A stretch of 64,000 nucleotides of DNA from Ascaris suum. Lineage: Eukaryota > Nematoda > Chromadorea > Rhabditida > Ascarididae. Under the pieces are notes generated by a model, which was not told where the DNA came from, ran no database searches, and was given only the letters and a program-made list of their open reading frames with translations. The DNA is taken from contig CM024171.1 in the NCBI GenBank assembly GCA_013433145.1, positions 10,168,065-10,232,064 on the forward strand. The letters are read 5' to 3'. The position numbers and the translations under genes were made by a program. This document shows, one piece after another, positions 23,894 to 36,640 of this stretch. Each line of letters starts with the position of its first letter. The stretch's first letter is position 1.

Positions 23894-26808
23894 CATATGA
23901 TGTGCGCAAACAGAAACTCCTTTTTATGCGTTTCTGCGAAATTGTGATTGCAAAAGAACATCATGTTGGAGTCAGTATGTGTTTACTGTGAGTGGCTGTT
24001 TGCATCTTCTTTATTGTAGGCTAATTTCAATGAGGAGAACTAGTGAATCAAAATCAGCGTGTTTTTTTTGATACGTGTAATTTGGTGTCCTGAGCTGACG
24101 TCTTAAGTCAGTTTTCAAGTTGATCCAACACGTTCTAAAACAGGTTGCCATCGGTTGGGTTTACATTTTGGCAATGGTCTTGTGAGAAATAAAATTATTC
24201 GCTGATAAATGACACGATCAGTTAGTCCGATCGAAATATCAATGCACAATTGTTCAAGTTTTATTACTTTTTAGTAAGACACAGTTGTGATTGGTCTACT
24301 GGGTGGACACCAAATTAGGTGACTTTGTTGTCTACTAGGTGACTTTGTTTTCCATATCATTAAAAGTGTATAAATAATCAATAGATTATTCTGTTTATTC
24401 TCTGTGGTTAATGCAGAAACAATTTGTGATCTTTATCGTTAAGTTCAGAGATTTTGCTCGAGATGCGAAGAAATTCGCATTTCCTGTGACAGAAGATCAA
24501 AGATTCCATTCGTAAGAAAATAACATATGGCACATTAAGCAGCGGCAGGCTTTATGAACGGTGTGTTTAAAGGTTGCGAAGGTGTTATTTCGGAGCTGCA
24601 CCTCTCATTGTCTTGTAAACATGATACCTTCGAATAGCCTCACTCTAGCTCATTTCGTTCTTAGATCTACCTTTGCGGCTTATGCTTTTTCCCAACCTAC
24701 AAAACTTGACAGAGCTGTCCCAGATCTATAAGTTTTGTTGGAAAGAAATGAGTAAAAATCCCACTATACTCGATATAGGTTGATGCTCTACATTATACGT
24801 TTAAGCTGCGAAATGATAGCATATGCGAATGCGTACACAAATCTTTATGCCAACTCGTGCATTTAACTTACACTTTCCGTCTATGTATATGCTGACACAA
24901 ACTTTCGGTATTAATAAAGAAAAATGGAGAGGAAAAAGCTGCGGTACAATTTTTTAATGGTGTTTTTGATTTGACTACGCACTTGCTGATCAAGTGCGTA
25001 TTACAAGGCGAAACCCTTTTTGTTGATCGGATATCCCATTCCGCATTGTAAGTGGCAAGAGCACAGCCTAAAAACTGCTGGTGCATTAGATATTAGTAGC
25101 GAACTTGCGGATAGCCTGAATGGATTTTTCTATTGCTTATAAAATTCTGATTCTGTATATTAATATGAGAATTTCTTAAGTTGAATCAATTTGCATTTGA
25201 AATCCATATCACGTTATTTCGACTTCTGCTGTAAAAAAAAAAACTATCGAAAATTGGCATGATCTTGGCTATTACCTTAAATTTTAAACCTATATGTAAA
25301 AACACTGGCTGTAAATTTTTGCATGAATTTTTGGTTTTTACCCTAGTGGAACTTTCACGTGAGCGATTTATTTGCTGCGAAAATGTTGATTTCATCTCGA
25401 GCTTCACTTTCTATCACATTTGGCAAAATTCAAGTATGATGCTTCATTTGAATTTTATCCGTTGCTCTTTTGTCATTCATCTTCGCTCATTCATCTGTGA
25501 GTTTTCGATCCGAAGGTCACCCGACCTTTCTTCAAGGTAAGATGTTATCTTATCTTATTTCTTGCCTGACCTACACCCTCACCTTGAAAAGCATTCTACG
25601 AAACTCACATTGGTAATCTGTTGCAAATTCTAACTTTTTGTTACTTTTTCTACTTTTTCCGTTGCTTGCACTCCTTTTTCAGTCGATGGGTGACAGTTAG
25701 CGCCCACTCTTTTTCGTTTTGCAACACTGCGCCTGAAAAGAAACGAAATCACGCCGTGTCTTTTCTTACTTCCGTAAACATACACTTCTTGACTCTCAGA
25801 TAATTAATGAAGAGGAATGAAAAGAGGTCTTTCCGTGAATAGCAGACATCGAAAACATAGGTAGACTCAAGTGCGCAGTTGTTGTTCGGCTTGTAAATTG
25901 AGACATTTATCACTATGGAGTTGGCGGTGATATGCGGCACTAGGCTACTAGGCTCAAAGAGGTGTTCTGATCAGTAAATTTATTCCCTTTAATTATGCAG
26001 TGCAGCTATGAGCTCATAGTAGGAATGTGTTGTTGGATTGCTTGAATCGTTGACATGGCTCACCGTTAATCGAATAGATCATTGATCAGTGAGAAGTTTA
26101 CACTGTGCTTACAACATCACTTCGGCGTAAATCAATAACAGCAAAGACCACGTTTTTGATTCACTGATAGAAAGTGTGGTGCAATATTTTCACAGGTGTT
26201 CATTGGTTCCGCCTGTTTTCACTGAAATTTCTTCGTTGTGTAAATAAGTTTTCGACACTCTCAGAAATTGCGATTTGTTGGAAATTTTCCTCAAATCATT
26301 CGTGAAATGGAGTTTATTTTCGTCTTTTGTGCGAGTCAACAATTCAATATTCATTTAAAACAGCTCAATGAATGCTTTCAAAATTGAATAGCTTTCACGC
26401 AAAAAGAGCATTTTTTTTGCAGACGTTTCTTATCAAATCATCTGTTTTGAGCTATTGTGCTCTGTAGAAAGGCTACGCCTTTAAATAAGCAGTAGCAATT
26501 CTGCTATATAAATACGAGAAGTATACAGTTTATGAAAGCACAGAGGCAAAATAGAAGTCAAAAAAGCAAAGAATTGTAGTGTTTTTTAAAACAGGAGAGC
26601 AGGAAAATAAAAGGAGTCAAAGTTATACAACGCGCACGAGCCCATATTTATTCCAATCGTATTGTTATTTGCTAATTATGTGCCAAGGAATATAATGAGA
26701 TAATCATTTGTCTAACAGTCATCATAATGCATTTAATTGCTCTTTGGATGGAAGAGAGGATATGCCATCTTAGATTTTAATTCCATTTCAATCCTTATAT
26801 CAAACTAT
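23894..26808. other. Spacer without recognised genes
   Basis: A 20-base direct repeat (TAGGTGACTTTGTT core) occurs twice near 24.31-24.35 kb. A possible donor, TCAAG|GTAAGATG, at 25.54 kb follows a short coding-like IRRSPDLSSR reading, without a clear acceptor. Nothing else supported. Confidence 0.4.
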
Positions 26809-27880
26809 TCAAGCCAGTAATTGAGTAGATTGCTTCAGGTAAGCAGTAATCGTTTTACGAACAGTAGGCGCCGATGTTCGCTCTTCTTCCTCCTTGTGAC
26901 TAGGGATGTCGTCATTACAGTTAACAGCTTCTGACAACGGTGAAGTTAGAACTGACTCCTCAGGACATCTGGAATAAGGATTTCTTTGTTTCTCCTAAGG
27001 GCTGAAGTCCATTTCATTTCTAAGCCCTGTAATACAGGGCTGCATTTTAGCTTCTTCTTCCACTTCCCATAGTATTTCAGCTTCCTTTTTTGTCAAGGTT
27101 GCCTATTTAGAGCTTTGTTCACAATGCGGCCTATGCAACCTCTCTTGTAATCGTTGTCGTAGTCAAAGAGTTTCTGGCCTGTTAATTCTTTACATGCGCT
27201 CCTCAATGCATTCTTGCACGCGTGTGCATCATAACTGATCTGACTTTATTTCTGAGTCCATCAAGTTGATCAAGGATGCAGTGCATCGATCCTGAGCCGA
27301 GCTAGCCTTTTCTGATATTATGCTGATGTTGGACCACCTTGGTACTATCTGAGAAGAATTTGAAGCACCATTAGAAAAAAAAACAAAGCCGTGATATGTC
27401 GCAACCTGTTGCAGGTAGATGACCGCTTGCTTAAAACGTTTTGCTCTCAGCTATTCTCAAATATTGTTGTTCATTTTTTAGCAGCATTCCATCCTCTTGA
27501 GTACAGCTTAGATTTGAAAATCAAATAGGTTGGCTGTTGAGAAATTTTAACTCGGTACCTCACGTTTTCTTAAGCCGTGTAAGTTGCTCTGTAACTGTGG
27601 CGCATGCTGTTAGCCCACTAGCCTGACATAAAAACCAAACCTCCATGGTTGATTAGCCTTTGGAGTTAGAGAATAATTTCCTCATATTATTCTCAATAAG
27701 TTGTATGCGGTTGATAAAGATTATACGCCTTGATACACGTTACGATTTGATAACGACACTAGAAGTGGTTGCTGTTGACGCTCTCAGCATTGCATGATAG
27801 AATTTTGCAGTTTTTGAGTGGAGTAATTGTTGCACGTGATATGCATTCCACATTCCTGTATGCTTTCTCCTACGTTGTTA
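26809..27880 (-). pseudogene. Decayed coding sequence with frameshifts and stops
   Basis: Reading the minus strand from about 27880, coding-like segments follow one another in alternating frames: RRRKHTGMWNAYHVQQLLHS; TQEDGMLLKNEQQYLRIAES; KQAVIYLQQVATYHGFVFFS; SQIVPRWSNISIISEKASSA; DAHACKNALRSACKELTGQK; KKEAEILWEVEEEAKMQPC; CPEESVLTSPLSEAVNCNDD; ending TVRKTITAYLKQSTQLLA and TGA. The changes of frame fall at points without room for introns, and a TAG interrupts one segment (FSP, stop, EKQRNPYSR). This is best read as one ancestral protein of over 300 residues now broken. Family not recognised. It could be a processed gene copy or a transposon-encoded protein; no reverse transcriptase or transposase motif was seen. 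A GC-AG intron (AG|GCAACC to ATTCCAG) would also explain one junction. Confidence 0.5.
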
Positions 27881-28010
27881 CGACAACATGGCCTTGATTT
27901 TAATCCAATGATGAATAGTTATTGATCAATTTGGCTTATAGTTAGCTTCCGTAATGTCTGCGTTGAGGTGTAAGGGTCAGCTCCCGTTGGCTCGTCTAGC
28001 CGTTCCTGTT

Positions 28011-28073
28011 TCTTCGAGGGTTTTCATCCTGTGTTTTCATCCTCGATGGTCTTCATCTTCGAGGGTTTTCATC
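28011..28073 (+). repeat. Short tandem TTCGAGGGTTTTCATC-type repeat
   Basis: TTCGAGGGTTTTCATC occurs at both ends of this stretch, with degenerate copies (TTTTCATCCTCGATGGT) between. It borders a GC-richer 28.1-28.45 kb block upstream of the decayed minus-strand frame, and may be part of the same old insertion. Confidence 0.6.
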
Positions 28074-31000
28074 GTGCGGTCGAATTGATTGCGAGACAAC
28101 ACAGTTGTAGGAGGCGAACAGTTTATCACAATTTTACAATGGGATGATAAACACGAAGAGACAATGGGATGGCTTGGATCGCCGGTACGACCTCATAGTC
28201 GACTCTTCACCGCCACCAATCCTCTCTCTCCCCGCCGGTAGGTCAGTACGACGTTCGGACCAGTTCAGAAGTTGGAATGCACATATGACCACTTATTAAC
28301 CATTTTTATACCCTCCTGATTCCGTCTCAAGCCAACGTCACGACGCATGCTGGACCCTGATTCGCCTGCACGCTCCTGACCTTCATCGTTTTACCCTGCA
28401 CCACGCGTTATTCCCGCCTGAACTACTGGCCTACCTTAGAGAGTGATAAAATTTATCACCTATCTACTGATATGATTTTCAATAAAACTTATGCGGATTT
28501 CTTAAGGGAATCAATTCAAGCAGGTGAGAACGAAGATTTTTGGATGGCATGAACACTATTGTACATATGACGTCATCCTATACGAGTTGCTGTTTTCATT
28601 CATCATTTCATAAGCGAAACATGAAGCAGTGAGGAATGCTTGGGCTTATCAAGATTGATTGGGGCTGTCATGTTTGCAGACCTATTTGAAATTGGCATTA
28701 TGTGGTGACTGAATTTGCAGATTTGTTGTGAGGAAATCTTTCGCTTTCTCAGCACTGAGAATCTACATGCTACCTTGTTTGCGCGCACTAATTAAGTACA
28801 TTTTGCTGCGCTTTTTCCTGAGCCATATACATATGTCGAAAGTTTTATAGTTTTGACATGAGATGAGTCGAGATTGCAATTCTCAAACCATCCCCGTCTG
28901 GTTTGCAATAAATTTTGAATGAGGAAATGCACTACTCACTTTTCCGTGTTTTTTTTTTTTTTGGCATATTTCGTTTATTGTAATGAATTCAATGACTCAG
29001 AAAATTTTCAACGAAGTTACAATCTAAAAATATCGCTTAGTAGATTTATTCTATTGTGATTATCTGTAAATGTATCAAATCATTTCGCAAAATGTTTCAT
29101 TTATCTGAGCCAATTAGACGTAACTTCAATTATTTCACTTCAAAGTTATTACTTCGGTGTATTTTTGAAATTTATAGCGATTATACTATCTTCCGTGTTT
29201 ATCAATGATTTCTTTTATTTTGCATTTATGTGTTGTTCAACATTCTCTGTAGTCTATAATATTGAACGAAGCGCACAAAAACTAACCATGCAATATGCTG
29301 CATCGACTTATGACCTATGCACACAACCGGCGCTCTCATATAAATTCGTTCCTTACAGCGCGGTTCTGTCTTTTTCGAGACATTTAATTTGTTAGAGTGT
29401 GGAATAATTTCGACATGAGGGCTCATGAAACAGAACAGTCGCTATTTCAGCCCGTAAATATTGTACTACTTTTTTCTTATTTATGGGTTTTGCATTTTGT
29501 GTAATGCATTAAAAGCTACTTACGAAACAACTTTTTTATGTATCTCATATTGTAGTTTCGTTGCCGTTGCCAATACTCTATCAACTACCGAATAGTATAA
29601 ACTGTTGCGCATATTGCTTCAATTGTTATCAATAATCCGGACACTTAGAATTATTCGATAAATTATACTGCAATTAAGGATAATCTAAGAATCAATATCA
29701 AGTCAGAATTGATCGATGATTCAGTGATGCACCTCTGAAAGCATTGTTTTTGTGGAAGTAAAAAAAGCACCAAAGCATAATGGAAAATGCATTCATTTGC
29801 CATTGATTGGATTCGATATTATGAACTGTGTGCATTAACGGGTTTATGCGTGTATGCACGCATTCGCTTTGCAAAATCTCTTCTTAATTGTTTAGCAATT
29901 CGGCTAAAGAACATCTCTGACGTAAAACTCAATGATTGATATCGTTCAATTAGACGAGTAGAAAAGTCGAAAAATTGCTTTAGACATATCTTCACAAATT
30001 TGATGTGCAAAAATACATTATGACACTGTCATATCTAAATATTGCACATATTTATGCATCTATTTATCCAATGAGCTAATTATGTGCAACATTGATATTA
30101 ACGTTATGCACATCGCAGAATAACTTGCAAAAAATGTGCTGATGTTTAATGGTCCCCCATTATTTGCATGCAATACACTTTCTCTGAAATTCCGTCTCAC
30201 ATCGAATAGGCTGTCCTAAACGTTCATTTTCTTGAAGATTTCTAAGCAGAGCATACATTCAAGGTATACGAGCGTCATGCTGCTTTTATTTTATTCGCCG
30301 GTAATGAAAATCGTCGATATGATGAGAGGAGTACAAAGCACATATCACGACGCCTAGTCTCCTTTTTATATGCCTCTGAAAATTTGCTGGCGAAAAACTG
30401 TACTATGTTGATGCCAAGTCTATGCATACATATGTAAGCTTGTGTCTATGTTTCTGTCTAGGTTATAGCTGCGAAATTTATACGACATCGTGCACACCAT
30501 GGCAAAACTTATGCACCATTTCCCTGTTGATTCGTCAATGCTGATAAAAGCTATAGTCATTTAAACGTTGAAAAAAGGTGACTTGCATTTTATATTAGTT
30601 TTGTTAGAATAAACCAGACCCATAGAGGAAGACTTGCGCCAGCTATCGGTCTAGTTAACGTTTTAGTAATTTATCAAAAGGCTGTTAAAGTGAATAGAAT
30701 GCACAAACACGTATCGTGCCGATCTTCTGGGACGCTTCTTTACTAGTGATATGTGATCGCCTGACGACTGCTCGTAACCTGCAAATTGCGCTTAATAAAG
30801 GGCGAACTTCAAAGAAGTGCCGGCGGTGCTAAGTAGAAATCGAATAAAAAAATCACGTGATAACATCACATCAGTACTGCACCATTCTTTGCAACCTATC
30901 CCAACTTAATTCAAATTCTATAGCCTTTACGAAAACAATGCGCAAAACACCTTCTTCAGTTAGAACCTTAGCTTTTATGGTTTTGAAAGCATATTAAAGC

Positions 31001-34000
31001 AAAAGTATATCCAAGAATGCTATAATAAGGTAAAAGAAGCTAATAAAGAAAGTGAGCGCATTTTAGCTCCTAAGGCAAGTTAATTTGAATAGAAAATAAC
31101 AAAAATCTCGAAAAAAAAATTTTTATTCCCTCAAAAATCCTGCTAAAAAATGCCACACTCCTCTAATCTGCTGAGATGAATTATCGTTAATTCTGTAACA
31201 GCGGATCTTTCATATCATGTGAATCTATAATATGACTTTATGTGCCTTTTTGCCTTTGAAAAAGATGAGAACCAAATTCTACACATCAGAGCAATTAAGT
31301 ATTCAATGGCACAATGGATTGTTAGTAAACAAAACAAATCACAATGTTGAGAGGTTCCTCAAGCACTAACAATGACGGTGATCGGTTGCCTATCATTTTC
31401 ATCTCTGTTTACAAATTTTTACGGCGCCTTGTAAATTCTCTGAAAGAGTGTACCATAGTTGAATGATGCTTTTGTGTTATATAAACGTTTATCGCTCTCA
31501 ATTGCACTGCTTCAACTTGCGAAGAATTTCACCAAAGAACGGCAATGGAATTAGATGGTATAATTCAAGGTGAGTAATCTTTTAATCTATGAATTCATTG
31601 CAGTTGATTATTTTCGTGCGAATTATTGACATTTAAAAGTGAGAAAAAATTTCTGTGTTGAACTCGCTTAGACACGGATCGCATATGGCCCAATAACATT
31701 TTTTGTAAATGGAAAATTTGTGTCGATTAGTTTCATAAGAAAATCAACAATAGATTCATTGACTTTGCTTTTCTACATTTATGAAATCAGCTGGTCTAAT
31801 TGGCTGGAATGCAAGAGCAAATATTTGGAAGTTTTTTTCTGATATGATTTATTGCCTATTTTCCTTACATTGATTCGCCTCATACGATTACGTGCGCATA
31901 TTTCATTTTGCCCTTAAGCTCTCTAAGAGTTTTCTGTCTCTGCAATTTGCTATCAGCATTAAAATTAACGACTGAATCTATTATTGGTGGCTAAAATTTC
32001 GTTTATTCTTTCTCAAGATGAAAATGCCTATATGCAAAATTTACTTCAAGAAGCAATATTCCGTCTATTTGCTCGTTCTTTGTATAACGAAAATGCTTGC
32101 TGAATACCTCATTGCTGAAATATTCATTCACTATGAACGAGGTGGAATTATAATACGCGGAAATTGCCTAACTGATAGCCAGATTCGCTCATCATGCGAA
32201 GAAATAATATAGAAAATATATTATGATGATAGGTGGAATAATTTAAGACGCATAAAATTGAAGTGCGAATTTTATCGTATATCTGCATTTCATCGAGTTT
32301 CACCGTATTTGAGTTTCATCATTCAAAGGAAACCAAGTAAAAAAAGTAACGGAATATATGGAAAAGTAACTAATTTACGACTATCTAAATTTATGTTGAG
32401 AAGCCAAAGGTGAGGAATTATAAAGGTAAAATAATAGATGAGGAACAACCTACCTTGCTATGAATTGACGGAGAGCAATTTTTCGAAATGCTTAACTATG
32501 GAATTTTTTCGGTACCTACCACAAGTGGCAACTTGACAACAACAACGCATTTCGCCTCAAATATCAACAGCTGCTGTTGTGTTGCATTAATGCATCACGC
32601 CTTGCAAAATTAAGCACCACTCTACAGTGTAATCAATTAGCATAGAGATTTGCTTACGTCAACTCTCGTCTCCGGCATATTCTTAATCACCAGCTGATTT
32701 CAGCAGACGGGCTGGTTTAGGTGTACAGCTTGAGGTAACTCTCAACCACCTAGAGGTTGAAAGATCATGAGGCAACGTCAGTGACTGAACACTAAGGAAT
32801 TTCGAACTGTTGCAAGTATGCACCAAATTTTGCACAGTAGCAATCCGACATCATGAAAGAAATATAATCTTTTCACTTTTCGCGCTTTTGATATACAGGA
32901 CAGATTTGATTTATCTCTATTCTTAATAATCAGAAATGCGAATTACAACGATTATGCTAAGAATAGCTACAGCCTACGAACGCCTGAAAACGGCAGTGTA
33001 AGAAATGGATTTCGCTCTTTGATTAAACCGCAAACAGTTCATATATTAGGGCAGCTAGTGGTACCAAATCGGCCTGCTGGGCAACCACATTAAATTTGCT
33101 GTACGGTGTGAGAAAAAAGACGCTAATTTAACGAAAAGAAAGGAGAAACATGCCAGAAGAGTTGGTACACCTGCGCATTCCCATTCCTCTTGCAATCCCC
33201 CCCCCCCCCCCCGTCTCTCCACTCTTCCCTCTTTAAGCAGCTTTATGAGTCAGAAATGGAATTTAAAATATTTGCCTTCATATTCTGTTAGTCTTACTGC
33301 TGGCAAAAGTATTCTTCAAAGGATCAATTTCTTATAATCTGAACATTCTAAGGTGATAGGCGGTTTGCGCGTCAGGCGCATACAAGTTTTTCTGCGCGTG
33401 CATATGAAAATAAATCTCTCTGAAGTTGATGGATCAATTTGAAATACGATACATGTCACCTCGTGGTGTGCATTATACGCGCCAAATTTTATAGCTCCCC
33501 GTTCAGCTGCTATCCAGTTGAGGCTACGGGAGAGGCGAACAGACAGACATAGACATACGCCAACACAGGCATACGCATATATTGATACACAAAAAACCGC
33601 CGCAAGGCGCGTTTGTAAAGCAAATTTACCAGAAAAAGCGATGTTTCCGTGCATTCTAGGATAGCAGTAGTAGAACGGCGATTGAAAAAAAAATTGACAA
33701 GTATAAGCCAAAAATTGCAGACAAAAAGTCCTGGTCGATTAGTGAAACGTCTAATCGAAATGTTTGATTCATCGATTATAAAAGTATGATGGCTGTCCAA
33801 AAGATACACATATATTACTATTCGCTGGATCCCTTTTGGCGCATCCTGATCGTTCTTCAAATTTTTTGAGAAACAGTGCTTACCAGGAGGAGAGCGTTTA
33901 TTTTTCTTATTTATGAATATGCGCACTTTTATGCGAGAATATTGATTCGTGAGATGATTATTCAGCTTTATGTTAAGCTGATTACTCTGAAGGGGAGGGG

Positions 34001-34524
34001 TCTGCAAAATGTGAGCAGAATTATCGATCGAAGATAAGAGGCGATTTTCTCTGTTCAGATTCAGCTGTTTAGACGGACTAATCATGTAATTTGGTATTCA
34101 GTGCCTCTTTCGCTCATCCTCCAATCCCTTCCTCAACCGTTCCTTTCTACAATTGAGAACTAACTTTTAGCCTTCAATTTGGGGGAAATGATGAGTTGAT
34201 ATTTACGCACACGTTCACATCCTGCCGTGATGCTTACTTATCTGTGCAATATAAAAGATACATCACTTCGATGAAAATTTTCTCAGTGGTAGATAGAAGG
34301 TTGCATAAATTATACCATCAGCAAGCAAACGAAACTCACATCATTCTATTAATTTGGAGGATGTACTGTTCGTTTTCCTACTCTTAGTAGGCGCGCATGC
34401 TTCTCCTTTTCCTTCATCTCACAACACTGTTGTGGGAAGTTGGTATTCTTGGTGCAACTCATGTTGTGTCAGGTTACTGTGAATTTGACATTGAGCTGAC
34501 ACGACTTGGCGAAAGAGTTTTCCT
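28074..34524. other. Long spacer without recognised genes
   Basis: The first 400 bases are GC-richer with pyrimidine-rich CTCTCTCCCCGCC sequence; the rest is AT-rich with short frames. A tiny ATG exon with a perfect GTGAGT donor lies at 31545-31569 but has no phase-matched partner. Overlapping minus frames at 33.3-34.1 kb lack splice support. Confidence 0.4.
33197..33212 (+). repeat. Poly-C run of 16
   Basis: Longest homopolymer G/C run in the window, in AT-rich spacer. Confidence 0.9.
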
Positions 34525-35385
34525 TCACCCATGATTGAGTTCATTTCGATTTGGACTGTCGAGTAAGCAAATCTTGTTGGTGCGATTCATTCCTGTTGGA
34601 CGTATTCGGTGCCCGAAAATCTCCAGAGTTGCTCGTTTAAGGCTGTTCCCTTTCAAAATGTCTTCACTATCCTTTCGCGCTGTCTCTTCCTCTGCTGATT
34701 TAAGCGGATCTTTGAGAATAACCACATCGAAAGCTTTCTTCGCCTCATCCCGAATTCTTCAATCGCCACAAAAACATCTTCCTCGATTGCATGATTTGTA
34801 TCTGTTTTCTGTTGCGCTCGCATAGCCTCAAGATGAGATTTTTTTAAAATATTGCACTGAAATCATTATCTTATAGCCTCGTGACTTACGTCTTATGAGA
34901 TGATGAATATATAGACAATAAACAATAAGTTTACGCTGCAAAATGCTTGGTTGGATGGGATTAAAAATGCATTGAAGCACTGCTCGAACAATAGAATATT
35001 GAACGAAAGAGTTGCTCCAACACTGAACATCAAGAGTGGGCGAACTAGAGAGCAAAGAATCAAGAAGGGCGATAGTATAAGCAAAGCGTTGGAAGTGCAG
35101 GTGCTCGCTATTAACTTCCAGCCCCTTTTCGACCTTAACTTCCGGGTTATTATCTGCAACCAGCCAAAGCATAACTTGAGAGAGATGATTTCTGCTCCTT
35201 CAGTTCTTCAGCGATATTGCTGGATGTGTCGAATTGAATGATTTCAATTGGATGATTACTGTCAACATCTTTTAAACCCCTAAATAACCACGCCAAAGGC
35301 TTAGTTCGACAAAAGGAGGTAGTATTGCGTTAACTTAACATCATCAGATACCTCAAATTCGATAAAAATATAGCACAGAGAGTAT
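34525..35385 (-). pseudogene. Decayed or frameshifted minus-strand coding stretch
   Basis: The minus strand reads, in order: IFIEFE, then after a possible 52-base intron PLAWLFRGLKDVDSNHPIEI, QFDTSSNIAEELKEQKSSLS, NNPEVKVEKGLEVNSEHLHF, SNSFVQYSIVRAVLQC; further on EAMRAQQKTDTNHAIEEDVF and, in a shifted frame, DEAKKAFDVVILKDPLKSAE, KDSEDILKGNSLKRATLEIF, ending SPNRNELNHG and TGA. One frame change lies within 20 bases of continuous coding sequence (IEE to RDE near 34.76 kb), too short for an intron, and another would need a 22-base intron. Either this is a pseudogene or the sequence has indel errors. Family not recognised; the protein looks soluble and charged. Confidence 0.48.
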
Positions 35386-36168
35386 ATATTCTTCTCTTTC
35401 TCAATTGCTTCATCACATGAAATAAGTGTTTTCTTGTACTGAATTTCTCCCTAAAACCTAGTTGTTCATTTATGGTTTTTCACCGGAAGAGATGTCGCAG
35501 AAAGACCGTTTTGCATACTCGTCTTTAATTTCGAACGCTAAATATGGTTTGCATTATCATTCAAAGTAGCAATATACTTACAAATGAATAGCCACGCAGC
35601 CTTGATATTGTCGCGGGAAAATTACAGTGATTAACTTGCATACATTTTATTCCAAGTGTGACTTCTCTACAGGCACAGAAAATTCGGCGCTGTTGAATAA
35701 TTTTGTGGCGCTATGAATTTCAATTCCAGTGTCCCACATTTCAACAATGAAGATAAGTTTTTATCACTAAGGTAAGCTAATGATCGGGAAGATCAGATCA
35801 TCACTGATTCATAGAGATGTTGAACAAGCATTAAAATAAGCAGATTCCATCCTACACAGAAACGAGGTCATAAGCCGAATGGGTGGCAACAACTATTGGG
35901 GGACATGGCTGAATAGTGTGCATGAAAAGCTTATGATATCCTAAGTGGTTTGTGTGGCTGTAAATGGTCTTAAATTTGGCGACGACAATAATTTTGTTCG
36001 AATAACCCAACATGAATATTTATCTGTTACATTTCCTCTTGTTTAGGTACTTCGATGAAATTAAATCGCGATGCCTTGTCGTAATTCGTCTGCATTGTTT
36101 GCAAAGAGATTAGCCATCGCTGCGATCTCTTTCAAGGCATCATGTTAAAGAGACCTTTTGTGGCTCCG

Positions 36169-36640
36169 TTACTTTTTAATGAGTTTCTCAATAGTGGCAC
36201 AGAGATTCTTGTCTTTCATCATACTTTGATCAAAATTTGTTTTAACAGCGACTTTTTGAACAATAGGCGCAATGGTTCGAGTTAGAGTGCTCCACGAATA
36301 GCCGTTTCCTATGGCGAATAGACGCTGAAAAATTATGAACCCTGTTAAAAGGGTCAATCCTACTCCGAAAGGAGCTCGTCAGCCTCACATGCACGACTTT
36401 TAAAGCCAAGTTGACCAATACATCTTCTTAGGTTTAGAAAAGCATCTGTTTTGCCGAAAGCTTCGAAGTCGCGATGGGAAAGAGCTCGCGAGATCGGAGA
36501 AAGCAAAGGCACGGATTTACTGCAGCGACCACTGTCCGGTGCGATGTCTGATTATTGATAACTTCACCTACTAAAACATTTTTTAATGCAGTCTTCACCT
36601 TCTAGAAATGCTTTCAATGAAAGGAACCTTTTCTCGGCCT
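36169..36640 (-). CDS. 3' end of an unidentified gene with very short introns
   Basis: Three minus-strand exons join perfectly: 36640-36599 (phase 1 to 1), 36547-36389 (donor GTGAGG) and 36341-36169 (acceptor TTTTAACAG, stop TAA). Introns are 51 and 47 bases. The product reads AEKRFLSLKAFLEDIAPDSG, RCSKSVPLLSPISRALSHRD, FEAFGKTDAFLNLRRCIGQL, GFKSRAWFIIFQRLFAIGNG, YSWSTLTRTIAPIVQKVAVK and ends MKDKNLCATIEKLIKK. No signal peptide or membrane segment is needed. No family was recognised. Intron style differs from the kilobase introns of the neighbouring channel gene. A further segment, NAERTTSTHIGADSEQFVAL near 36.75 kb after a TTTTTGCAG acceptor, may belong upstream, but its end runs into an in-frame TAG. 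Confidence 0.6.

Noticed and set aside
31545..31569. Tiny ATG exon (MELDGIIQ) with perfect GTGAGT donor, possible first exon of the channel gene
   Set aside because: It ends in phase 1, while the first membrane exon at 40350 accepts phase 0. The exon at 38751-38927 fits instead.
33316..34085. Two long overlapping minus-strand frames (131 and 191 codons)
   Set aside because: AT-rich, overlapping in different frames, no splice-site support and no recognisable motif.
34951..35241. 96-codon plus-strand frame (KNALKHCSNNRILNERVAPT)
   Set aside because: It is the complement of the longer chain of minus-strand coding-like blocks, which extends beyond it on both sides.
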